From JBBSTY01 sp038235385 (lineage in GTDB: Bacteria > Actinomycetota > Acidimicrobiia > Acidimicrobiales > Acidimicrobilacustridaceae), in NCBI GenBank assembly GCA_038235385.1, contig JBBSTY010000045.1, positions 1 through 26,198 on the forward strand: a DNA stretch of 26,198 nucleotides, read 5' to 3'. How positions within the stretch are numbered: the stretch's first letter is position 1; the number at the start of each line of letters is the position of its first letter. Under the pieces are notes generated by a model. It did not search any database. It was not told the DNA's origin and saw only the letters and a program-made list of their open reading frames with translations. Shown here piece after piece: positions 7,716 through 14,995 of the stretch. Made by a program: the position numbers and the translations under genes.

Positions 7716-9272
7716 TCAGGGTCCCGCCCCGCGGCGACCGCCGCGACGGTCGGGGTCGTCCGGCCCTCCCCGGAGCAGGACGGAGCTGACCAGGGTGAGA
7801 GCCGCCACGGTGATCCCTGCGAGGCGCATGGTGGACGCGAACGCATCCGCGCTCTGCGCGAGCGCGACCGCCTCGAACGGGGCACGGAGGTCTTCGTCGA
7901 GCGTGGCGACGGCGTCGTGGAACGTGCCGCGCCCCGTCACGAGGACCTCCGGGTCGACGTCGGCCGCGAGCTGCGGGGGAACCGACGGCGGCGTGGCGAT
8001 CGAGAGGTACGTGGACGTGCCGATGGCGATGGCCAACGCGGCACCCACGTAGCGGGTGAGGCTGAAGAGTCCCGCGGCCTCGTCGAGCCGGGTGCCGGGT
8101 ACAGCGAGCACCGCTGGTGTGGTGAGCCCGGCGTTGGCGAAGCCGGCGCCGATCCCGCACACCGCGAGCGGGAGGGTGAGGGCGGCTTCGGTCGTGGTCG
8201 CTCCCGTGGTGGACAACCAGAAGAAGCCTGCGGTGGCCAGTCCGAGGCCGACCAGCACCGGACCCCGGTACCCGAAACGTGCCGAGAGCCGGCGGGCCAC
8301 GACGTTGAAGAGGATGATCGAGGCGGTGAACGGGAGCAGGGCCATGGCGACGGCCACGGCTGGGGCGTCGAACACGGCGGCCGACTGGGCGAAGAGGTTG
8401 AAGAAGTAGACGAGCCCGATCATGCCGATGGACGCAGCCATCGTCGCGGTGTTGGCGCCGATGACGAGTCGGTCGGTGAGCACACGACGGTGGATGAGCG
8501 GATGGGCGACCCGAGTCTCCACCCGCACGAGGAGGACCCCGACCACGGCGCCGATCGTCGCCATCAGCGCCGATGTCCAGGACCACCAACCCCACGTCGG
8601 CGCGCCGGCCAGCGATCCGAGGACGACCACGATGAACAGGGCCGAGAGGAGGGCGCCGGCGACGTCGCGCGTGGGGGGCTCGTCGTGTGTCGGTGCCCGA
8701 CGGAGCAGCGGCGATCCCAGCCAACCGGTGAGGACGAGCACGACCACCTCGAACCAGAAGATCGCCCGCCAGCTGATCTCGTCCGTGAGCAGGCCACCGA
8801 AGAGCGGGCCGATCCCGAACGCGCTGACGTAGGCGATGCCGCGCGCCCGGAAGCCGGATCGGGTTCCGCCGGGAGGCGGCCGACTGGCGACGAGCTCGAT
8901 CGACGCGGGGAGCACGAGCGCGGCGCCGATGCCCTCGACGACCCGGGCCGCGATGAGGACGGTGCTCGTCGGTGCGACCGCCGCGAGGAGCGCGCCGATC
9001 GCGAAGACCGCCACGCCGGCGAGGAACGTCCGGGTCCGGCCGACGACGTCGCCGAGGCGGCCACCGGCGAGGGAGAACGCGGCGGCGGTGATCAGGTAGG
9101 CGCCGAGGATCCACGACATCGTCGTCGGTGCGAGGTCGAACTCGCCGGCGATGCCTCGGGTCGCGACCCCGATGGCCGTGGCGTTGAGCCCGACCACCGT
9201 CGTGGCCAGGCACACCACCACGACGGCACGATGGGGGCCGAGCCACGCCCGGACCCGTCGGCTCACCGGCAT
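7716..9272 (-). CDS. MFS exporter, DHA2 (14-helix, EmrB/QacA) type
   Basis: This 518-residue proton-driven exporter is predicted in the cytoplasmic membrane. Early motifs are clear: a long helix after RAWLGPHRAVVVV, motif A as GGRLGDVVGRTRTF in the loop 2-3 region, and motif C-like GIGPLFGGLLTDEISWRAIFW near helices 5-6. The two extra central helices and the length fit the DHA2 drug:H+ antiporter group rather than 12-helix DHA1. The ATG at 9272 is the only plausible start, because the frame upstream reaches a TGA without another start codon. No strong ribosome-binding site is visible. Substrate is unknown. It is divergent from the Tat phosphoesterase. Confidence 0.92.
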   Translation of the reverse strand: MPVSRRVRAWLGPHRAVVVVCLATTVVGLNATAIGVATRGIAGEFDLAPTTMSWILGAYLITAAAFSLAGGRLGDVVGRTRTFLAGVAVFAIGALLAAVAPTSTVLIAARVVEGIGAALVLPASIELVASRPPPGGTRSGFRARGIAYVSAFGIGPLFGGLLTDEISWRAIFWFEVVVLVLTGWLGSPLLRRAPTHDEPPTRDVAGALLSALFIVVVLGSLAGAPTWGWWSWTSALMATIGAVVGVLLVRVETRVAHPLIHRRVLTDRLVIGANTATMAASIGMIGLVYFFNLFAQSAAVFDAPAVAVAMALLPFTASIILFNVVARRLSARFGYRGPVLVGLGLATAGFFWLSTTGATTTEAALTLPLAVCGIGAGFANAGLTTPAVLAVPGTRLDEAAGLFSLTRYVGAALAIAIGTSTYLSIATPPSVPPQLAADVDPEVLVTGRGTFHDAVATLDEDLRAPFEAVALAQSADAFASTMRLAGITVAALTLVSSVLLRGGPDDPDRRGGRRGAGP

Positions 9273-9345
9273 CCGTCGCCCGATGTCCGCCCGACCCGCG
9301 ACGCCCGAAGGCGCGCGTGGTCGCTCGTCCGTGCCATCTCCTCAG

Positions 9346-9351
9346 TATTGT
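9346..9351 (+). promoter_or_regulatory. Putative -10 box, leaderless promoter of the phosphoesterase
   Basis: TATTGT is followed by 7 nt and then GTG at 9359, which is directly followed by ATG. The spacing selects the GTG as start. The 86-bp divergent gap to the MFS gene holds no other clear site. Confidence 0.5.
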
Positions 9352-9358
9352 CGGGCGG

Positions 9359-10852
9359 GTGATGTCACCACCCTCTCGTCGGTCGTTCCTGATCGGGTCG
9401 GGCGCCGCCGTCACTGCCGCGTGGACCGCACCGACGATCGTGTCGGCCCCGGCCGCTGCGGCAGCGACCGTTCCGCCCCCGTTGCCCCGCTCGATCCTCG
9501 ATGGTCCCGCCGCGCAGGCGCCGATCGACCACATCGTGGTGGTGATGATGGAGAACCGCTCGTTCGACCACTGGCTGGGTTGGCTGGCCACCGATGCCGC
9601 CTACCTGTCCGCCGGGCAGAGCCGCTACGGCGCCGGGTTCACGGTCGACGGGCAGCAGCACCAGAGCTTCGACGGTCCGTCCGGTCCGGTCGAAACGGCG
9701 CACCTGGTCACGCTCCTCGCCGGCGGCGACCCGTACCGGGGGTGCGGTCATCCCGATCCCGGCCACAGCTGGGGCAGCGGGCGGGTCCAGCGCGACAGCG
9801 GGTTCCTGGCGACGGGATCGGGCAACGACGAGTTCGCCACCGGGTACTACCTGGGCGACGACCTGCCGTTCACGTCGCAGCTCGCTCGACGGTTCGTGGT
9901 GTGCGACCACTCCCATGCGTCGCTCCTCGGTCCGACCTACCCCAACCGCGAGTACCTGTTCGCCGCCCAGTCCTACGGGAACAAGACCAATGCCCTGCCG
10001 CCGTCCACCGGCTTCCCGGGCACGACCATCTGGGACACGCTCTCGGCGGCCGGTGTCTCGATGCGGTCCTACTACACCGATCTGCCGGTGCTCGCGCTGT
10101 GGGGGAGCCGCATGGCCCCGTACGTGCACCCGATCGACGACTACTTCGCCGACTGCGCCGCCGGCACCCTTCCTGCGGTCTCGTTCGTCGACCCCGGCTT
10201 CCTCACCGGCTCGCGCACCGACAACCACCCCCACGGCGACATCCGAGCGGGTGAGCGCTTCGTTCGCGACGTCTTCGCCGCGTTCATGCGCTCGCCGAAC
10301 TACTCGCGAGGGCTAGCCGTGCTGACCTACGACGAGTGGGGCGGCTTCTTCGACCACGTCGCACCGCCCCAGTTCGTCGACGACCGGGCGAGCGCGGTCG
10401 ATGCCGACAACTTCGGCCAGGCCGGGTTCCGGGTGCCCACCGTCCTGGTGTCGCCCTACGCACGGCGCGGGTTCGTCGACCACCGCACCTACGACCACAC
10501 CTCCATCCTGCGGTTCCTCGAGTGGCGGTTCCTCGGCGCGCCGGCCGAAGGGCCAGGCGGGGCGTCGGACTGGAACCTCACGTCGAGGGACCGCAACGCC
10601 CTCAACCTCGGCGCCTCGCTCGTGACCACCCCGGACCTGGCGCTCGACATCGATCTGGACGTGGCCATCGCCGCCCCGTCGGCGGCGTGCGCCGAGGACG
10701 GCGGCCCCGGGGGACTGGTGGCGCCGGTCGACGTGGAGCTGCCCGTCGGCGACAAGCACAGCCTGGAGGAGGCCTACGACGCCGGCTTCTTCCACGAGGT
10801 CGGCATGGACACCGCACCGAGCTCCCTCGCTGCCGCCTGGGTGGCGGGCTGA
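9359..10852 (+). CDS. Tat-exported phosphoesterase (phospholipase C / acid phosphatase family, PF04185)
   Basis: This 497-residue hydrolase is predicted to be exported folded. A twin-arginine signal begins SRRSFLIGSG at residues 6-15, with an Ala-rich hydrophobic region and a probable cleavage near the SAPAAAA stretch. The mature domain carries the family signatures VVVMMENRSFDHWLG, CDHSHASLLGPTYPNREYLF, YDEWGGFFDHV and a late YDHTSILRFLEWRF. PF04185 enzymes hydrolyse phosphomonoesters or phospholipid head groups; which applies here is not clear. The GTG at 9359 is preferred over the adjacent ATG because of the TATTGT box 7 nt upstream. The Tat signal fits either start. It stands alone, with 297 bp separating it from the conservon. 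Confidence 0.93.
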   Translation: MMSPPSRRSFLIGSGAAVTAAWTAPTIVSAPAAAAATVPPPLPRSILDGPAAQAPIDHIVVVMMENRSFDHWLGWLATDAAYLSAGQSRYGAGFTVDGQQHQSFDGPSGPVETAHLVTLLAGGDPYRGCGHPDPGHSWGSGRVQRDSGFLATGSGNDEFATGYYLGDDLPFTSQLARRFVVCDHSHASLLGPTYPNREYLFAAQSYGNKTNALPPSTGFPGTTIWDTLSAAGVSMRSYYTDLPVLALWGSRMAPYVHPIDDYFADCAAGTLPAVSFVDPGFLTGSRTDNHPHGDIRAGERFVRDVFAAFMRSPNYSRGLAVLTYDEWGGFFDHVAPPQFVDDRASAVDADNFGQAGFRVPTVLVSPYARRGFVDHRTYDHTSILRFLEWRFLGAPAEGPGGASDWNLTSRDRNALNLGASLVTTPDLALDIDLDVAIAAPSAACAEDGGPGGLVAPVDVELPVGDKHSLEEAYDAGFFHEVGMDTAPSSLAAAWVAG

Positions 10853-10925
10853 CGGCACGGCGGACGGGACCGCAGGGGATCGGACGGCGGGGAGCGAGGC
10901 TGATCCGCACCTGCTGCGACTCTGG

Positions 10926-10954
10926 CGGTGCCATCTGTCCTGGTGATGGCACCG
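10926..10954 (+). terminator. 10-bp perfect hairpin after the phosphoesterase gene
   Basis: CGGTGCCATC (10926-10935) pairs exactly with GATGGCACCG (10945-10954) around a 9-nt loop, 73 bp beyond the phosphoesterase stop. No T-tract follows. It may end that transcript or be a leader structure of the conservon. The rest of 10853-11149 shows no gene or clear promoter. It contains no TA dinucleotide at all, so no TANNNT box exists there. Confidence 0.45.
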
Positions 10955-11149
10955 ATCTGTCAGGGGCCTGAGTCCTTCGAACCATTTCGGGCATGGGACC
11001 GTGATGGGTGTCACACGCGCTTCAGCGTGGGTCATGCGGCGACCGAAGAGAGAACTGGCCCGCCCCACGACGATCCGTCGCGATCCACGCACACGACATC
11101 GGTGCAAGGCAGCGGCAGGCCATCAGCTCTCCACCGATCGGAGCCCTCC

Positions 11150-13495
11150 GTGTTCGATTCCATGCGCATTCGCTCGAAGTTGGCGATTGCCCTCGCCATC
11201 CCGTTGGTCGCGCTGTTGGCGATGTCGTTCGTGGTGGTGTCCGAAGCCGCCAGCGATGCGACGGCCGCGGCCGACCGGGCCACGGTCATCCGCGAGCAGG
11301 TCGGGCTGGCCACCGCCTCGCTCGGCCCCGGTGGTGTCATCGACACCATCCAGAACGAGCGCAACGCCGAGGCCATCGACGTCATCGGCATGACCGAGGC
11401 GACAGGCGGGGCGACCGACCGCATGGAGACCCGGCGGCTCAACGATCAGGCGATCGAGGACTTCAAGGCGTCCATCGCCACCAAGCCCGAAGCCATCCAG
11501 GCGGCCTACCAGCCGGCCGTCGATGCTCTCGACCGGGTGACCACGGCCCGTGCGCTCGCCGACGACTTCACCGGTGCCCGTGACCTCACGGCGACGGTCG
11601 TCGCTGCTCAGATCTTCGACGAGTACTCGGCCGTCGTCGACACGATGTTCAACGCCAACTCCCGAGTCGCCTTGGCGGTCGACGACGCATCCCTGCGCAA
11701 CGGTGCCCGAATCATCGACCTCGCCACCCGCTCCGAGGAGATCCAGACCCGCCTCACCCGTGAGGTCATCTTCGACTCCGTGCTCGGGGGCATCGATACG
11801 CCCGAGGAGATCGCCAAGACGGTCGCGCTGCGCACCCAGGTGGAAGCGCTCGACGGCGACCTGCAGGCCAGCGCCAGCGGACCCTACGAGTCGATGGTCG
11901 ACGACGTCGTCCAGGCGCCGGACCTCGTCTCCTTCCGGAACGTGCTCAACGAAGCCATCGCCGGCGGCACCGTCGACGTGGGACAGCTCCTGAGCGAAGA
12001 GGGCACCAAGGGTCTCGGTGTGATCACCGGCCTCGGCGCATCCGCCGCCACCCAGCTCGAGGCGGACGCCGACTCGCTGTTGAACGCAGCCGAGCAGCAG
12101 CAGTCCGACGCCGAAGCCAAGCAGCGCCTCGTCCTGTTGGTCTCGGGTGCGGTCATCGTCATCGGCATCGGCATCACGCTCCTGATCAGCCGCTCGATCA
12201 CCCGTCCGCTGTCCCGTCTGGTCGGTGACGCCGAGGACATGGCGACGACCCGCCTGCCCGAGACGGTCCAGGGCATCCTCGAAGCGCCGCTCGGCGAGGA
12301 CGTCGTGATGCCCGAGCTCGCCGCCGTCTCCAGCGCCGGTGGCTACGAGATCGCCGAAGTGGCGGGGGCCCTCAACACCGTCCAGGCCAGCGCAGCCGAC
12401 CTCGCCGTCGAGCAGGCGGTCCTGCGCCGCAACATCTCGGATTCCTTCGTCAACCTCGGACGTCGCAACCAGAACCTGCTCAGCCGCCAGCTCGACTCGA
12501 TCACCGAGATGGAGCGCGAGGAGACCGATCCGGACGAGCTCAAGAAGCTCTTCGCCCTCGACCACCTGGCCACCCGCATGCGCCGCAACGCCGAGTCGTT
12601 GCTGCTCCTGGCCGGGCTCGAGCCCCACCGGCAGTGGTCGGCTCCCGTCGCGCTGATCGACGTGCTCCGAGGCGCCCTCGGCGAGGTCGAGGACTACGAC
12701 CGGGTGGCGATCAACCGCCTCGACGAGACCACCGTCGTCGGCACCGCGGCCGCCGACCTCACCCACCTGGTGGCGGAGCTGCTCGAGAACGCCCTCAACT
12801 TCTCGCCCCCCGGGCGCGACGTCGAGATCGCCGGGCAGGCCCGTCCCGACGGCTACACCCTCGCCATCGTCGACAACGGGGTCGGCATGGACGCCGAGTC
12901 GCTGGCCGAGGCCAACACCCGTCTGGCCGGCGGCGAGTCGTTCACCGTGGCACCTTCCCGCTACCTCGGCCACTACGTCGTCGGCATCCAGGCTGCCCGT
13001 CTGGGCGTCGAGGTCGTCCTCACCGAGACCGCGACCGGCGGGGTCACCGCCCGGATCGACATCTCGTCGGTGCTCGCCACCGAGGAGACGTCGAGCGACA
13101 CGGATGTCCGCAACCTGGCCGACGAGTCGTTCACGCCCGAACGGTTCGCCGTCGATGCCGCCGACTCCGAGACCGAGACCTCGCCCCTCACGTCGGACAT
13201 CCCCGACTCACCGGCCGAGCTGGTCGACGACGTCGCCGCCGTGTCTGCTGCGTCTGCCCCCGAACCGGCCGCCGAGACGACCGCCAGCGGGTACAAGAAG
13301 CGGGTTCGGGGCGCCAACGTCCCCCGGACCGAGGTGCTCTCGGCACGGGGCGATGCGGAAGGCGCCCCGAGCGCCGAGGCCGCGCCGACCTCGACCGCCG
13401 ACGGCATGCGTTCCATGCTCTCGGGGCTCCAAGCGGGCACCGAGCGGGCGAAGGCCGAGACCGCCAACGACGATGCGACGGAGGAAGACCGATGA
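11150..13495 (+). CDS. cvnA: Conservon sensor histidine kinase CvnA
   Basis: This 781-residue membrane kinase is the sensor of a conservon signalling unit. Transmembrane helices lie at about residues 10-28 and 326-347, bracketing a mostly helical nitrate/nitrite-sensor-like extracytoplasmic domain. A HAMP-like stretch follows. The phospho-acceptor region is LDHLATRMRRNAESLLLLAG with H472, and the ATP-binding domain has N547 in ELLENALNFSPP and D575 in VDNGVGMD. An acidic, disordered tail of about 130 residues contains KKRVRGANVP, a short basic motif also seen near the end of other CvnA kinases. The GTG at 11150 is chosen because GGAG lies 6 nt before it; the ATG at 11162 is 18 nt away. The stop overlaps cvnB by ATGA. 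No response regulator is adjacent, as is normal for conservons. Confidence 0.93.
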   Translation: MFDSMRIRSKLAIALAIPLVALLAMSFVVVSEAASDATAAADRATVIREQVGLATASLGPGGVIDTIQNERNAEAIDVIGMTEATGGATDRMETRRLNDQAIEDFKASIATKPEAIQAAYQPAVDALDRVTTARALADDFTGARDLTATVVAAQIFDEYSAVVDTMFNANSRVALAVDDASLRNGARIIDLATRSEEIQTRLTREVIFDSVLGGIDTPEEIAKTVALRTQVEALDGDLQASASGPYESMVDDVVQAPDLVSFRNVLNEAIAGGTVDVGQLLSEEGTKGLGVITGLGASAATQLEADADSLLNAAEQQQSDAEAKQRLVLLVSGAVIVIGIGITLLISRSITRPLSRLVGDAEDMATTRLPETVQGILEAPLGEDVVMPELAAVSSAGGYEIAEVAGALNTVQASAADLAVEQAVLRRNISDSFVNLGRRNQNLLSRQLDSITEMEREETDPDELKKLFALDHLATRMRRNAESLLLLAGLEPHRQWSAPVALIDVLRGALGEVEDYDRVAINRLDETTVVGTAAADLTHLVAELLENALNFSPPGRDVEIAGQARPDGYTLAIVDNGVGMDAESLAEANTRLAGGESFTVAPSRYLGHYVVGIQAARLGVEVVLTETATGGVTARIDISSVLATEETSSDTDVRNLADESFTPERFAVDAADSETETSPLTSDIPDSPAELVDDVAAVSAASAPEPAAETTASGYKKRVRGANVPRTEVLSARGDAEGAPSAEAAPTSTADGMRSMLSGLQAGTERAKAETANDDATEEDR

Positions 13496-13914
13496 GCGTT
13501 GCTGACGACGCCCAGCAGTTCAACTGGATGCTCAACAACTTCGTGAAGGAAACGTCGGGGGTCACCGATTCCGTGGCGGTGTCGTCCGACGGGCTCCTCA
13601 TGGCCAAGTCGAACACCCTCGACGATGCCGGCGCCGATCAGGTGGCCGCGATCATCTCGGGTTTCGTGAGCCTGGGTCAGGGCGCCACCCGGTGCTTCGG
13701 GTTCGAGGACCTGAACCAGATCATCATCGCCATGAAGGGGGGCTACCTCTTCGTCACCGCCATGGGCACCGCAGGATGTCTCGGTGTCGTCGCCACGCCG
13801 CGATGCGACATCGGCAACGTCGGCTACCAGATGACGCTGCTCGTCGAGCGGGCCGGCGAGATGCTCACCCCCGAACTGGTCGACGAGCTCAAGAGCCTGG
13901 TGCTGGTTCGGTGA
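13492..13914 (+). CDS. cvnB: Conservon roadblock/LC7 protein CvnB
   Basis: This 140-residue single-domain roadblock/LC7 protein is related to MglB-type regulators of small GTPases. The conserved pattern is visible: FVKETSGVTDSVAVSSDGLLMA near the N-terminus, then an II.AMKGGYLFVTAMGTAGCLGVV strand pair, and a final helix EMLTPELVDELKSLV. In conservons it forms a membrane-proximal complex with CvnA, CvnC and CvnD. Here it overlaps cvnA by 4 nt at its start and cvnC by 4 nt at its end, so the products are probably translated in coupled fashion. GAGGAAG lies just upstream of the ATG. Confidence 0.94.
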   Translation: MSVADDAQQFNWMLNNFVKETSGVTDSVAVSSDGLLMAKSNTLDDAGADQVAAIISGFVSLGQGATRCFGFEDLNQIIIAMKGGYLFVTAMGTAGCLGVVATPRCDIGNVGYQMTLLVERAGEMLTPELVDELKSLVLVR

Positions 13915-14276
13915 GTGACGATCGGGGGGTCGCAGGGGGACACGACTTCGTTCGACCGTTCATCATGACCGGCGGTCGGACGGCGAGTCACAAGCTCGAG
14001 CTCCGGCTCGAGACGTTGGTTCAGCGCAACCCCGACGTGCCGGTCGGCAGCACCATGGCGTCGGAGAAGGTGCTGGTCGTCGGGCTCGCCACCAAGCCCA
14101 TCTCGGTGGCGGAGATCGCCGCCGAGCTCAACCTCGTCGTCGGCGTCGTCAACGTCCTCATCGAGGACCTGGTCGAGAGCGGTCACGTCGAGGTGTTCCT
14201 CGACGACGTCGTCGCGGACAGCGACGACGAGCTCGACATGCTCACCCGAATCAGCGACAAGATCCGGAGCCTCTGA
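13911..14276 (+). CDS. cvnC: Conservon DUF742 protein CvnC
   Basis: This 121-residue DUF742 protein has a FVRPFIMTGGRTAS segment near residue 13 that is typical of the family (RPY..TGGR). It is followed by a winged-helix-like half containing PISVAEIAAELNLVVGVVNVLIEDLVESGHVEV. It starts at GTG within GTGA, overlapping the cvnB stop, and ends in TGATG with cvnD. DUF742 proteins occur almost only in conservons. The wing suggests protein or nucleic-acid contact, but its target is unknown. A short acidic tail precedes the C-terminus. Confidence 0.92.
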   Translation: MSDDRGVAGGHDFVRPFIMTGGRTASHKLELRLETLVQRNPDVPVGSTMASEKVLVVGLATKPISVAEIAAELNLVVGVVNVLIEDLVESGHVEVFLDDVVADSDDELDMLTRISDKIRSL

Positions 14277-14914
14277 TGCCCTCCACCCTCTCCACCTCCG
14301 ATGCGGTTGCGACCGTGCCCACGAAGAAGGGACCCAGGTCGGCCAAGATCGTCATCGCCGGCGGGTTCGGTGTGGGCAAGACCACCCTCGTCGGCACCCT
14401 GTCGGAGATCCCCCCGCTCACCACCGAGGCGGCGATGACAACGGCCAGCGTGGGCATCGACGACACGTCGAAGGTGTCGTCCAAGACGACCACGACCGTG
14501 GCGATGGACTTCGGTCGCATCACGATCGACGAGGACCTCATCCTCTACCTGTTCGGCACCCCGGGGCAGGACCGGTTCGGTTTCATGTGGGATGACCTCG
14601 TGGTGGGCGCGCTCGGCGCGGTCGTGCTCGTGGACCTTCGGCGCATCGACGACTGCTTCCCGGCGATCGACTTCTTCGAGTCGCGCGACGTCCCCTTCAC
14701 CGTGGCGATCAACCGGTTCGAGAACGAGGACACCCCCAACCTCTCCGAGGTCCGCGAAGCGCTCGATCTCGACGACACCCATCCGATCGTGCTCTGCGAC
14801 GCCCGTTACAAGGAGTCGGTGAAGTCGGTGGTCCTCAGCCTCCTGGAGCTGCTGATCGTCGAGTTCAAGCGCCGCCACATGCGGGCGTCGGAAGGTCGTC
14901 GCTCGTTCCGCTGA
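14276..14914 (+). CDS. cvnD: Conservon Ras-like GTPase CvnD
   Basis: This 212-residue small GTPase is the presumed switch of the conservon. The P-loop is GGFGVGKTT at about residues 29-37, the switch II motif is GTPGQDRFGF, and the base-recognition loop is INRFEN in place of NKxD, a variant usual in this family. A CDAR motif follows as G5. About 20 polar residues precede the domain. It begins inside the cvnC stop (TGATG). In Streptomyces conservons a cytochrome P450 (cvnE) often follows; none is present here, and the next gene is an amidohydrolase with its own ribosome-binding site. Confidence 0.94.
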   Translation: MPSTLSTSDAVATVPTKKGPRSAKIVIAGGFGVGKTTLVGTLSEIPPLTTEAAMTTASVGIDDTSKVSSKTTTTVAMDFGRITIDEDLILYLFGTPGQDRFGFMWDDLVVGALGAVVLVDLRRIDDCFPAIDFFESRDVPFTVAINRFENEDTPNLSEVREALDLDDTHPIVLCDARYKESVKSVVLSLLELLIVEFKRRHMRASEGRRSFR

Positions 14915-14937
14915 TCGCGAGCTCCGCTCGTCACCCG

Positions 14938-14943
14938 TATGCT
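14938..14943 (+). promoter_or_regulatory. Possible -10 box before the amidohydrolase
   Basis: TATGCT fits TANNNT and lies 52 nt before the ATG at 14996, giving a leader of about 45 nt that contains a GAGGGGAG ribosome-binding site. This is an ordinary leadered promoter if real. Confidence 0.35.
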
Positions 14944-14995
14944 CGCCCTCGGGGCCGGACACGTCTGCGTGCCGGCAACCGACTCGAGGGGAGCC

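Noticed and set aside
4396..8052. 1218-codon open frame on the plus strand
   Set aside because: It lies antisense to capA, the acyltransferase and part of the MFS gene. Its composition is Arg/Gly/Asp-rich with no domain. This is a normal by-product of GC-rich third positions.
5590..9591. 1333-codon minus-strand frame suggesting an acyltransferase with a 640-residue N-terminal extension
   Set aside because: The extension is a shifted frame of the MFS gene, rich in Arg and Gly without motifs. The ATG at 7662 begins the recognisable acyltransferase.
9359..10852. Defence or toxin role for the phosphoesterase
   Set aside because: PF04185 proteins with Tat signals are common phosphatases and phospholipases; nothing in the neighbourhood suggests a defence island.
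11123..12973. 616-codon minus-strand frame opposite cvnA
   Set aside because: Shadow frame: repetitive Gly/Asp/Val composition and no promoter or domain, while the plus strand is an unmistakable kinase.
14939..14995. Upstream ATG at 14939 as start of the amidohydrolase
   Set aside because: The 19 added residues are not family-like, no ribosome-binding site precedes it, and it overlaps a probable -10 box. GAGGGGAG supports 14996.
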